Source of the DNA: Nonomuraea aurantiaca
GTDB lineage: Bacteria > Actinomycetota > Actinomycetes > Streptosporangiales > Streptosporangiaceae
DNA: 36,963 bases
Reading direction: 5' to 3'
Assembly (NCBI RefSeq): GCF_020215705.1
Contig: NZ_JAIWNB010000050.1
Coordinates: 1-36,963, forward strand
The position numbers were made by a program, and so were the translations under genes. Positions 7,662-15,556 of this stretch are shown in pieces. Numbering within the stretch: the stretch's first letter is position 1; the number at the start of each line of letters is the position of its first letter. The notes below the pieces were generated by a model. It saw only the letters and a list, made by a program, of their open reading frames with translations. It searched no databases and was not told the origin of the DNA.

Positions 7662-8975
7662 TCAGTGGTTCCGGCGCTGGACGTACAGGCGATTGCCCTT
7701 CGGTCCCGTCCATTCCACCCGCACGATCCCGGGCACCGCCGTGTCGCCGACGCGTGACGGGTCGGCCCAGTAGCCGAATCTGGGGTTGCGGAAGAACGTC
7801 GCCCACAGCTTGCCGCTGTGATCCACGAAGAAGTTGTTGTGGCCGGCGCCGACACCCACGGTCCACCGCTTCGAGTACGGACCCTCGAAGGTGTCCGAGA
7901 CGGCGACTACCGCGTCATAGTGGTACTGCGCGCGACCGGTGCCGGGTGGGTCATAGGCGTATCGGATGCTGCCGTCGTCATTGGTCGAGGTCCGGTTCCA
8001 GGCGGCCTGGAGCAGGAAGTACTTGCCGCCGTGCTTGAACACGTACGCGCCTTCGAGATACGGCTCGGGCGCGTAGGGCGTCTGCTGGAACTGCGGGAGG
8101 TTGGTGGTCGGGACGATGTCCTCCATGTCGTCCCGGAACTTCGCGTACAGGTTGTTGTGCAGCACCAGCCAGGCGTCATCGCCCTCGGTGTAGAGGCTGC
8201 CGTCGATGTGGTGGTAGGCGCCGGGCAGGATGAAGCCGGGCCCGCCGATGAAAGAGTCGCCGAACGGCTTGTCGTAGTTGCCCTGAACGAGCCGGTACGG
8301 GCCTTCGGGGCCGCCCTCGCTCACGAGCATGAACGAGCCGACCTTCTTCGAGTGGTCGCCCATGCAGGCGACGATGTACCACTTGCCGCGGAAGTAGTGC
8401 ACCTCCGGGGCCCAGGCAGCGCCGCGCTTGCCGAACTGGTCGTCGTGCCAGTACTCCTGCCACGGAGCGACCACCATGCGTCCTGGCCGGTTCTCGTCGA
8501 CGAACTCGGGCGACCAGACCTTGCCCTGCTCGGCGCCGGGGCGGATGCCGGTGGTGTCGGCCAGCTTCCACGGTCCGCGCAGGGACGGGGACACCCACAT
8601 GAAGATGCCGTCGTTCCACGGGGCGGCGGCCTCGACCCCGGGCACCCGGGTGGTGCCGGTGGCGACGTAGATCGGACGACCCTTCACGACGAAGCAGTTG
8701 ACGTACGTGTCCCGCATCCAGACCCGGCCGAGCTCCTTGTCACGAGGGCGGAGTTCCAGCGGGAGGATGAAGGAGTTGTCCTCGCGCGGCCACAGGTCGG
8801 GCCGGGTGTCGGCGAGGCCGTAGGGCTCAAGGTCGGGCCAGTTCGACGGGTATCGCTTCATGGAGGTCTTCGCCTGCGCGGCGGTCGCGGGCAGTGCCGC
8901 CGCTCCTAGAAAGCCGGCGGCGCCCACCAGCAGGGACCGTCGGTCGAGGTTCAACCCGTTGTTGGAATCAGTCAT
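7662..8975 (-). CDS. Tat-exported GH43-type glycoside hydrolase
   Basis: The 437-residue protein starts with a twin-arginine signal (DRRSLLVGAAGFLGAAAL, residues 11-28, Ala-rich cleavage near 34). The rest has the repeated aromatic and Asp/Trp-rich strands of a five-bladed beta-propeller: YVATGTTRVPG, WSPEFVDENRPGRMVVAPW, AAWAPEVHYFRGKWYIVACMG, SLYTEGDDAWLVLHNN, then EGAYVFKHGGKYFLLQAAW and HNNFFVDHSGKLWATFF. The order AWAPEVHYF-GKWYI, then EGAYVFKHGGKYFLL is characteristic of glycoside hydrolase family 43 and relatives, which act on arabinan, xylan or galactan. The exact substrate cannot be read from sequence. It is transcribed alone. Together with the GH31 enzyme at 11876 it suggests extracellular plant-polysaccharide use. 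Confidence 0.82.
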   Translation of the reverse strand: MTDSNNGLNLDRRSLLVGAAGFLGAAALPATAAQAKTSMKRYPSNWPDLEPYGLADTRPDLWPREDNSFILPLELRPRDKELGRVWMRDTYVNCFVVKGRPIYVATGTTRVPGVEAAAPWNDGIFMWVSPSLRGPWKLADTTGIRPGAEQGKVWSPEFVDENRPGRMVVAPWQEYWHDDQFGKRGAAWAPEVHYFRGKWYIVACMGDHSKKVGSFMLVSEGGPEGPYRLVQGNYDKPFGDSFIGGPGFILPGAYHHIDGSLYTEGDDAWLVLHNNLYAKFRDDMEDIVPTTNLPQFQQTPYAPEPYLEGAYVFKHGGKYFLLQAAWNRTSTNDDGSIRYAYDPPGTGRAQYHYDAVVAVSDTFEGPYSKRWTVGVGAGHNNFFVDHSGKLWATFFRNPRFGYWADPSRVGDTAVPGIVRVEWTGPKGNRLYVQRRNH

Positions 8976-9173
8976 CAGTCACGTCCTCCACGTCAGCGCC
9001 TGCCGCGCTCGCTGCTGCTGAGCGGTCCGTCCGGCGCAGCCTGCGGAGAGTGTGCCCAGTCATTTATATGTCGTCAATAACCCGGAAAAATGACCCGGGA
9101 AAAAAGCGCAGAATTCCGTCGTGGACAAAACCGGCGCAAAACGGCCACGGGGTCTTGTCGGGGCCGAAGTGGC

Positions 9174-9453
9174 GTGGCAGGCGTCAGCCGCCGCCAGTTC
9201 CTCGGCGGCGCGAGCGCCGCCGTCCTGGCCACGGCGCTGACCGCGTGCACCGGCGGCGGGCAGATGAGTCACCGGAGCCAGCGCCCGACCTGGGCCAGGC
9301 TCTGCAGGTGCCCCGGCGCAGCAACCAGATGCCGGACGTGCACTCGCTGGCGGGGCTGGGCGCCGTCTCCCCTGCCGCCCTGGTCAGCGAGTGCTGGTTC
9401 CAGCCGGTCGACAAGCTGGCCGACTTCGCCGGCAGCCCGCCGCGTGACCAAGG
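9174..9453 (+). pseudogene. Broken Tat-lipoprotein gene
   Basis: From a GTG at 9174 the frame reads VSRRQFLGGASAAVLATALTAC, a twin-arginine signal ending in a lipobox cysteine, as in exported lipoproteins. After TACTGGGQ the frame turns into unlikely protein. A different plus frame then becomes natural from about 9290 (QMPDVHSLAGLGAVSPAALV, then SECWFQPVDKLADFAG) until near 9440. The two halves are probably one frameshifted gene that is also truncated by the convergent gene ending at 9454. The product family is not recognisable. Confidence 0.45.
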
Positions 9454-10092
9454 TCAGGGGGATTCGCACAGCCTATTGAGCTCCGCGACGTCTGTGTTGA
9501 TGTCCGCGATCACCTGGTTGGGGTCGCCGCCGGTCATGCCGGTCAAGCGGAAGTTCAGTTCCTGGAATTCGGCGGCCAGCCGGCTGATCTTCGCTCCCAC
9601 CACTCCTTCCGCGTCGAGAACCGCGCCCATCAGGTCGTGGTGCGTCTGCTGAGCCGCGGCCGCCATGCTGCTGCGGACGGTCCCGGCGTTGCGGCGGTAT
9701 GCGGTCAGCGCCGTCGCCGCCTCATCGCAGCCGCCGGGCCGGACCGCCGGCAGCAGTGGGGAGGAAGCCGGGGCCTCTCGCGTGGGGCTCGGTGGTTCGG
9801 GCGTGCTGGACTCAGGCGATGGACTCGGGGTCCGCCGTGCATGCCGGGTGGTCACCGGTTTTTGTGACGATGACCGCGGGGCCGGGGTGGGGACTTCCGT
9901 GTCGGGCTGGGCCTGGGGTTGGGGTTGGGGTTGGGGTTGTGGCTGCGGAGGCGGGGTCGGCGGCGCCAGGTACGCGACCAGGGCGATCACGGCGGCGATC
10001 GCAGCCGCCAGAGCGCTCACTGCCGTCCAGTTCAGGCGCGAGCCCGCTCCTCCGCCCGCCGTCGGCGGCTGCGCTGATCCACTCCCCGTCAT
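9454..10092 (-). CDS. Single-pass membrane protein with Pro/Gln spacer, unknown function
   Basis: Starting at the ATG at 10092 the protein has 212 residues: a short Gly-rich cytosolic head, a transmembrane helix (about 24-44, AVSALAAAIAAVIALVAYLA), then a periplasmic-side spacer of alternating Pro-Gln and Ser/Thr/Pro (about 45-115), and a C-terminal helical domain (about 120-212) with LTAYRRNAGTVRSSMAAAAQ and AKISRLAAEFQELNFRLTGM. The tail looks like a coiled or helical-bundle surface domain spanning the wall. The start is uncertain: the frame is open to 10170 and no strong ribosome site is seen at either. The Pro-Gln run is encoded by four exact CCCCAA hexamers. No homologue is recognised. 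Confidence 0.65.
   Translation of the reverse strand: MTGSGSAQPPTAGGGAGSRLNWTAVSALAAAIAAVIALVAYLAPPTPPPQPQPQPQPQPQAQPDTEVPTPAPRSSSQKPVTTRHARRTPSPSPESSTPEPPSPTREAPASSPLLPAVRPGGCDEAATALTAYRRNAGTVRSSMAAAAQQTHHDLMGAVLDAEGVVGAKISRLAAEFQELNFRLTGMTGGDPNQVIADINTDVAELNRLCESP
9915..9938 (+). repeat. Four exact GGGGTT hexamers inside a coding region
   Basis: The plus strand carries four perfect tandem copies of GGGGTT. On the minus strand these encode the Pro-Gln repeats of the membrane protein at 9454-10092. Four G4 runs with TT loops form a canonical G-quadruplex motif on the non-template strand side, and the unit equals a ciliate telomere repeat. Nothing here suggests a chromosome end. Confidence 0.85.
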
Positions 10093-10299
10093 GTCCTCAT
10101 CGTGGCCGAGCCGCCGAGCTCGGTCCAGAAGACCTCCTGCTTCGGCCCGATCAGGCGAAATCTTCCGCAAGGAGACTCTCGACGGGGCATGAAACTCATG
10201 TCATGGCATCACCGTTCCATTTGTGGCACGGTTAACTTCACTCCGTTCGTCGCCCTGCACCACTTCACCCAACCAGGGAAAGCTGCGCGAGGCGAGCCC

Positions 10300-11253
10300 T
10301 CACCTGGTGTTCTTTCTGTATTCCTCGAACAGCTTTTCGGCCTCGGATCGGGAGTCGGCGAACTTCGTGACGCCCTTCTTCGGATCGGTCGTCACGAAGT
10401 ACAGCCACGGTCCGGCGTCCGGCTTCAGGGCGGCCTCGATGGCGTCGGCGCCCGGGTTACAGATGGGACCGGGCGGCAGACCGAGGCGCGCATAGGTGTT
10501 GTACCGCGACCGGTTCTTGAGATCCTCGTTCGAGGCCACGGTGCCGGACTTGTCCAGGCCGTACAGGATCGTGCTGTTCACCTGGAGCTTCATCTCGGGC
10601 GTGTGGTTCAGCCGGTTGTAGATCACCCGCGCGATCTTGGGCATGTCGCGCTTGTTGATCGACTCGGCCTGGACGATGCTGGCGATGGTCAGGATCTCCA
10701 ATGGCGTACGGCCGACACGCCTGGCACCGTCCGCCAGGTCGCTGTCCTCGGCGGCGCGATTGAAGCGTGCCACCATCGCGGCGAGGATCTCGTCGGGGCT
10801 CGACGTGGGCGAGACCTCGTAGGTTCCGGGGAAGGCGAATCCTTCCAGCGCACCCTTGGCGTAGGCCGGAAGGCCGAGCGCCCTGCCGTCCTTGGCGGCC
10901 CGCTCGAACTCCACCAGCGGTCTGCCGGTGGCGGTCGACAACTGCTCCAAGATCTGTGAGAGCCGTAGTCCTTCCCTCACGGTCAGGGTGATCTGTCCCT
11001 GTTTGGTCTCCACAAGCGCCTCGTCAGAGCCCTGCTCGGTGACACCCTTGGAGACCACCACCCCAGAGGACAGCCCCTGGACCACGAGCGTGGATCCGAC
11101 CGCCATCACGGCTACGGCCACCGCCGCCGACAGGGCGAGGCCGCGCCGACGGGATCGACCCCGGTTGACCTGGAGGAACCGGCCCGGTGAGGGTGGCTGC
11201 TCCTCATGAGCCATGTCGGAGAAGGTCTCACGCAGCAGATCCTCGATGTTCAT
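10300..11253 (-). CDS. MltG/YceG-like endolytic transglycosylase with anti-sigma-like N-terminus
   Basis: The 317-residue protein has a cytosolic head (1-37: MNIEDLLRETFSDMAHEEQ and a basic stretch), one membrane helix (about 38-60) and an extracytoplasmic YceG-type domain. The latter has a LysM-like part near 85-145 ending in EGFAFPGTYEV, the catalytic block ASIVQAES (E197 is the expected catalytic acid), IYNRLN-x8-LQVNSTILYGL near 211-233 and YNTYARLGLPPGPICNPG near 251-268. MltG enzymes cut nascent glycan strands and set their length. The ATG overlaps the stop of the sigma-factor gene by 4 nt (ATGA), so the two are coupled. Housekeeping mltG normally sits with aroE/ruvX and not a sigma factor, so this is a second, specialised copy. 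The head resembles the cytosolic tails of sigma-factor partner proteins, so a dual role is possible but unproven. Confidence 0.82.
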   Translation of the reverse strand: MNIEDLLRETFSDMAHEEQPPSPGRFLQVNRGRSRRRGLALSAAVAVAVMAVGSTLVVQGLSSGVVVSKGVTEQGSDEALVETKQGQITLTVREGLRLSQILEQLSTATGRPLVEFERAAKDGRALGLPAYAKGALEGFAFPGTYEVSPTSSPDEILAAMVARFNRAAEDSDLADGARRVGRTPLEILTIASIVQAESINKRDMPKIARVIYNRLNHTPEMKLQVNSTILYGLDKSGTVASNEDLKNRSRYNTYARLGLPPGPICNPGADAIEAALKPDAGPWLYFVTTDPKKGVTKFADSRSEAEKLFEEYRKNTR

Positions 11254-11762
11254 CCGAACTCCCTCACGGTGCTCAGTTCAGGTGCGGCCTTCTTCAGGCG
11301 CTCCAACGACCGGTAAATCTGGCTGCGCACCGACCCCACCCTGACCCCGAGCAGTCGCGCGATCTCGGTCTCGGACAGGTCTTCGAAGTAGCGCAGCACG
11401 AGCATGGTCCGCTGCCGCGGTGTCAGCCGGGCAAGAGCCGCGCGCATCACCAGGCGAAGATCCACCATCTCGGCGTGCCCATCGCCGATCTGTTCGGGCA
11501 GCCACCCGGTGGACACTTCCGCGACGCGGGACCGGCGCCGCCACCAGCTCACCTGCTCGTGGTACATGGCGCGGCGGACATAGCCCTCGATGGCAGCGGT
11601 GTCGCGCAGGCCGCGCCACTTCGCGGCGGTCTTCGCCAGCGCCGACTGGACCAAGTCCTCGGCGGCGTGCCGGTCGCCGGTCAGCAGGTACGCGGTATGG
11701 AACAGCGCTCCTGATCGATCGATGACGAACTCCCGGAAGTCCGCCTCAAACCCTGGATCCAC
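11250..11762 (-). CDS. SigE-family (ECF-like) RNA polymerase sigma factor
   Basis: The 170-residue protein has sigma region 2 (about 5-75: FREFVIDRSGALFHTAYLLTGD, then AEDLVQSALAKTAAKW) and region 4 (about 110-165: RLTPRQRTMLVLRYFEDLSETEIARLLGV, then SVRSQIYRSLERLKK) joined by a short linker. This is the actinobacterial SigE-70 group of group IV sigma factors. The start is the GTG at 11760-11762 with AGGAGG 5-6 nt ahead; a longer open frame upstream lacks support. It is coupled to the MltG-like gene by an ATGA overlap. No separate anti-sigma gene is present, which makes the membrane-anchored partner a candidate regulator. The genes it directs cannot be read here. Confidence 0.9.
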   Translation of the reverse strand: MDPGFEADFREFVIDRSGALFHTAYLLTGDRHAAEDLVQSALAKTAAKWRGLRDTAAIEGYVRRAMYHEQVSWWRRRSRVAEVSTGWLPEQIGDGHAEMVDLRLVMRAALARLTPRQRTMLVLRYFEDLSETEIARLLGVRVGSVRSQIYRSLERLKKAAPELSTVREFG

Positions 11763-11846
11763 CTGTCCTCCTCGCGATGTCGCCAAGCAAGGACGCGGAC
11801 AGGGCATCGATCTATGCCGGCGTGACCGAACCGATCTGCGTGGTGT

Positions 11847-11870
11847 GAGGCCCCGCCCCGACGGGGCCTC
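11847..11870. terminator. GC-rich hairpin behind the GH31 gene
   Basis: A perfect 9-bp stem (GAGGCCCCG with CGGGGCCTC, loop 11856-11861) starts 6 nt after the GH31 stop codon and ahead of the sigma-factor gene on the same strand. There is no U-tract, as is usual in high-GC actinomycete terminators. It probably separates the two transcription units. Confidence 0.7.
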
Positions 11871-11875
11871 GGGTG

Positions 11876-14800
11876 TCAGTCGGAGGTGAAGCTGAGCCAA
11901 GTGGCGTGTTTGGGGAGCTTGACGGTCAGGGTGCGGGTGGCGCTGTCATAGCGGTACGCGTCGGCGGGCAGGTCCGCGGGAGGGGCGGCGTTCAGGAAGT
12001 TGAGCGTCCATTGGCGCGCCTTGCCGCTGATCTTCACGGTCCGCCGCCCTCCTGACTCCGAGTAGCGGATCGTGGTCTTGTCGTACAGCGTGTACGAGCC
12101 GGAGGCCCCCGAGGCGATGCTCAGGGTGATCTTGTCCAGGGGGTTCTGGACGTCGTTGGCGACGTCGGCGGTCCTGGTCGGCAGGATGGCCCCGGCCTTG
12201 ACGAACACGGGCATCGTGTCGAGGCCAGTGGTGATGTTCCGGGTGGTGCCGCCGGTGTAGGTCTGGCCGGTGAAGTAGTCGGTCCACTGCCCGGGCGGGA
12301 ACCACACCGAGGTCGTGGCCGTCGCGCCGGGCGTGGTCACTGGCGCGACCAGGAGGTCGGGGCCGTAGAAGTACTGGCTGGCGGCGGTGGCGTACGCGTT
12401 CTCCTCTTCGGGATATTCCAGGTATGTCGGGCGGACGATCGGGACGCCGGTGGCGTTGGCCTCCTGGGCCAGCGTGTAGGTGTAGGGGACCAGGTTCTCC
12501 CTCAGGTTGAGGAACTTCTTCGCCGAGTCCTTCGCCGCGGTCCCGTACTGCCAGGGCAGCCGGTCGCCGTGGTTGCTGTGCAGGCGGTCGATGGGCTGGA
12601 AGGTGCCGAACTGGACCCACCGGGCGTACAGGTCGTCGGGCAGCTTGCTGGTCCGCCTGGTCTGCCCGTTGTCGATGTAGGTCTCCGAGCCCGGCAGGCC
12701 CGTGGTGTCGTTGTGGCCGCCGATGTCGTGGCTGATGGAAGACATGCCGGTGGCAGCGGATTCGCCGGGCGTGTAGCCGACCTCCGCCCGGAGGGTTCCC
12801 CAGGTGGAGGACGTGTCGCCGGTGAAGTGGACAGTGGTGCGCTTGTCGGCCCACGGGCCGGTGGGCAGGCCCGAGCGGCCGGCGTACGAGCCTGTCTGGA
12901 GGGAGCCGAAGGCACGGGAGAGCACGAAGCCGCCGTGGGCCGCGGCGTACTGCTGGTGGATCCAGGCGTCAGGGGTCACGCCGGGCAGCGAGGACTGCGA
13001 GGCGTCGCAGCACCAGTCGAGCCACCAGAAGTCGTTGCCCTGCTGATCCATGGTCTTGTGCAGGTCCATGTACGCCTTGAGCTGGTCGGGATCGCCCCAG
13101 TCGAAGGTGTGGCAGTTCGCGCCCGCGGCTCCTGCGCACCCGCCGCTACGCAGCTTGCCCTTGGCCGTGGCCTGCGCCTGGGCGAACTGGGGGTCGTCGC
13201 CGACGATGCTGGGATGGACGTTGAGCGTGTTGTGCAGGCCCTGGGCGGCCGACCAGTCGAAGAACGCCTTCGGGTCGGGGAACTTCGTCCGGTCGATCTG
13301 CCAGCCGCTCCAGGTGTTGGGCGACTTGAAGTCGGTGTCGGTGACCAGGACGTCCAGCGGGACGCCCTCGGAGCGGAACCTGGGCAGGATCGTGTTCTGG
13401 TAGTCGGCCGCGGTGCGGTCGATGTACTCGGAGTACCACACGCCGTACGCCCAGCGGGGAAGCAGCGCCGGCGGCCCGGTCAGGGTGGACAGGTCCGACA
13501 GGGCGCGCTTGTAGTCGTGACCGTAACCGAAGAAGTAACCGTCCTGGTACGCCCTGCCGCCGGGCCGCTGGGTGACCTTCCCGGTGGCGGGGTCGTACAG
13601 GGCCGAGAGTGTGTCGTCGAGCAGGTACCAGCCGTCCTTGTGCAGCAGGCCCGGAGTGGTCGGCGGGGTGCCGTTGTCGCCGTTCACGTTGTCGAGGCTG
13701 CGGCGGTAGCCGCCGAGCGGGAGGTGGGGCGGCGGGGCGGCCGTGCCGGTGGGGGTCACCGCGAGCGTGTCCGCGTTGACGCGGCAGCCGGAGGCGCCGG
13801 GGCAGGTGAGGGTGATGTCGTTCGTGCCGGACTTGAGCGCGATCGGGGTGGCGGCCGTCGCCCAGGTGTCCCAGCCGGCCGTGGTCGGGAAGGTCATCTG
13901 CTGTGTGGCGCCGCCTGTGGTGACGGTGGCCGTTCGCGTCTGGTGCAGGCCGTCGCCGCCGACGCCGTTGGCGTAGCGGATGTGCAGCGTGTACGTGCCG
14001 TCGGCGGGCACGCCCACGAGGCGGGTGGCCAGGCTCGCGCCCTGGTTGAGTTCGGCGACGAAACCTCTGCCCGCGTAGCCGGCGTGGTCCTGCACCACCT
14101 TCGCCGTACCGGCGAGCCCGCCCGCCTCGGCCTCGCAGCTCGTGCCGTACGCGCAGGACACGGTGGCTCTGGCCGACGGCGGCGGATATCCGGCGCCCGG
14201 TGGCAGCAGCGCGAGGCTGTCGATGTTGACGTTGCCGGAGTCGGCGGGTGTGCGGGTGAGCGTGATGATGTGCCGGCCCGCGGCGAGCTGCACTCCGGGT
14301 GTGGCGATGGCCCAGGTGTCCCAGTTCGCGGTCACCGGCAGGGTCACCGTCTGGCCGGTGCCCCCGTCCACCGACAGGGTGAGCGTGCGCGGCGTGTGCT
14401 GGCCGTCGCCGCCGACGGCGTTGGAGTAGCGGATGGCGAACTGGTACTGCCCTGACGTGGTCGCGTTCACGTCCGCGGACAGCGAGTTGCCCGTCCCCTC
14501 GAAGCCCGCCAGGAAACCCGCGCCGGTGAAGCCGGAGTGGTCGGTGGCGACAGCCAGCCCGCCGTACGAGAGGTCCTCGGCCTCGCACAGGGCGCCGGCG
14601 GGGCAGGTCAGTTGTTGCCATGGGGCGGCGGTGGTGGTCTTCAAGCTGACCGAGAGGTTCTGCGGGGTGAACGGGCCCGAACCGACCTGGTAGCGCAGGG
14701 TGAGCGCGCTCGTCCTGATGGTGAGCCAGCCGTTCGACGTGCTCGATGTGAAGGGTGTCGACGGAAAGGCGCCGCGCCCGACGGCGTTGAAGGTCGGGGT

Positions 14801-14992
14801 GTCGAGGAATTTGGCGTCGCCCGCGTACTCGGTCCTTATCAGGGTGGGGGACAGCACTTCGAAGCGGGCGTTTCCTGAGGTCACCGCTTTGATCCGGGTG
14901 TTGTGGGCCGCCTCCGCCGGAGCGGGGGCGATGCCTGACATGGCCACCGCGATGATCGCGACGGCGACGAGACGCAGGGGGGGTGGTCGCAC
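11876..14992 (-). CDS. Secreted GH31 alpha-glycosidase with two inserted CBM35-like modules
   Basis: The 1038-residue exported enzyme has a signal peptide (about 1-29), an N-terminal beta-sandwich part (about 32-122), two carbohydrate-binding modules of CBM35 type (about 130-264 and 278-414), and the GH31 barrel with C-terminal beta domains. The two modules share the same landmarks: CEAE at the start, IRY-N-VGGDG in the middle and WDTWA before the end. The catalytic nucleophile is D659 in WWLDWCCD; the acid/base is D726 in HFTGDTSS. GH31 enzymes act on alpha-glucosides, alpha-xylosides or alpha-galactosides, so the substrate is open. The start is the GTG at 14990-14992 with AAGGAG at 7 nt. 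The CBM pair lies inside the N-terminal half and not at an end, which is unusual. Confidence 0.9.
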   Translation of the reverse strand: MRPPPLRLVAVAIIAVAMSGIAPAPAEAAHNTRIKAVTSGNARFEVLSPTLIRTEYAGDAKFLDTPTFNAVGRGAFPSTPFTSSTSNGWLTIRTSALTLRYQVGSGPFTPQNLSVSLKTTTAAPWQQLTCPAGALCEAEDLSYGGLAVATDHSGFTGAGFLAGFEGTGNSLSADVNATTSGQYQFAIRYSNAVGGDGQHTPRTLTLSVDGGTGQTVTLPVTANWDTWAIATPGVQLAAGRHIITLTRTPADSGNVNIDSLALLPPGAGYPPPSARATVSCAYGTSCEAEAGGLAGTAKVVQDHAGYAGRGFVAELNQGASLATRLVGVPADGTYTLHIRYANGVGGDGLHQTRTATVTTGGATQQMTFPTTAGWDTWATAATPIALKSGTNDITLTCPGASGCRVNADTLAVTPTGTAAPPPHLPLGGYRRSLDNVNGDNGTPPTTPGLLHKDGWYLLDDTLSALYDPATGKVTQRPGGRAYQDGYFFGYGHDYKRALSDLSTLTGPPALLPRWAYGVWYSEYIDRTAADYQNTILPRFRSEGVPLDVLVTDTDFKSPNTWSGWQIDRTKFPDPKAFFDWSAAQGLHNTLNVHPSIVGDDPQFAQAQATAKGKLRSGGCAGAAGANCHTFDWGDPDQLKAYMDLHKTMDQQGNDFWWLDWCCDASQSSLPGVTPDAWIHQQYAAAHGGFVLSRAFGSLQTGSYAGRSGLPTGPWADKRTTVHFTGDTSSTWGTLRAEVGYTPGESAATGMSSISHDIGGHNDTTGLPGSETYIDNGQTRRTSKLPDDLYARWVQFGTFQPIDRLHSNHGDRLPWQYGTAAKDSAKKFLNLRENLVPYTYTLAQEANATGVPIVRPTYLEYPEEENAYATAASQYFYGPDLLVAPVTTPGATATTSVWFPPGQWTDYFTGQTYTGGTTRNITTGLDTMPVFVKAGAILPTRTADVANDVQNPLDKITLSIASGASGSYTLYDKTTIRYSESGGRRTVKISGKARQWTLNFLNAAPPADLPADAYRYDSATRTLTVKLPKHATWLSFTSD

Positions 14993-15190
14993 TGGGCGGC
15001 TCCTTAGTCACGTTCGATCGGGCAGCGGATCGAATTTGACTGCTTTGCCGCAACTATTGACCAGGCCGCTCGACCTGACAAGATCGGAGCACCATATTGA
15101 TCGGATCCGGTCAGTGGAGTATGTGAATCGGTCAGTCCACGTCGAGGAGGAGCCCAGCCTGACACGGGGCGAGGGATTACCGGATCTCCA

Positions 15191-15556
15191 TCAATCGCGC
15201 ATGGTGAGCAGGGCCTGTCGCGCTGCCGCCAACGCCTCCTCCTCGGTGGCTCCAGCGTGCAGTGCTGCTCTGGCGTATTCTTCGGCCGCCTCGGCCAGGC
15301 GGAGCCGCAACCGGTCGGCCCCCTCGGTGATCACGGCCGTCCGGCCCCGGCGCAGCTCCACCAGCCCCTCATCGCGCAACTGCTGGTAACCCCGCAGGAC
15401 GGTGTGCAGGTTGATGCCGAGGGTGGCGGCCACGTTGCGGGCCGAGGGCAGACGGTCGCCGGGTGCCGCCAGGCCACTGGCGAGTGCGGCGCGGACCGAG
15501 GCGGCCACCTGGTCGGCCAGCGGCTGGGGCGACGCCGGATCAATGGTGATCAGCAC
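15191..15556 (-). CDS. GntR-family regulator, YtrA type
   Basis: The 121-residue protein has an N-terminal winged helix-turn-helix (about 5-75: PLADQVAASVRAALASG, GDRLPSARNVAATLGINLHTV, LRGYQQLRDEGLVELRRGRTAVI) and only a short helical tail (about 80-121). This small size and the tail mark the YtrA branch of GntR regulators, which commonly control membrane-protein or transporter operons. I chose the GTG at 15554-15556, which overlaps the TAG of the upstream gene by one base and has GGAGGA about 8 nt ahead; an ATG at 15592 is an alternative. It is the second gene of the operon and probably represses it through the palindrome at 16549. Confidence 0.85.
   Translation of the reverse strand: MLITIDPASPQPLADQVAASVRAALASGLAAPGDRLPSARNVAATLGINLHTVLRGYQQLRDEGLVELRRGRTAVITEGADRLRLRLAEAAEEYARAALHAGATEEEALAAARQALLTMRD

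Noticed and set aside
9915..9938. Chromosome end or telomere
   Set aside because: Only four hexamers, inside a coding frame in the middle of a contig; actinomycete linear chromosomes use palindromic ends with terminal proteins, not such repeats.
12569..14455. A 628-codon open frame on the plus strand
   Set aside because: It is antisense to the GH31 gene, rich in Val/Gly/Arg as expected for a high-GC shadow, and has no ribosome site or domain. The long minus-strand frame at 13146-15053 is likewise an Arg/His/Pro-rich shadow.
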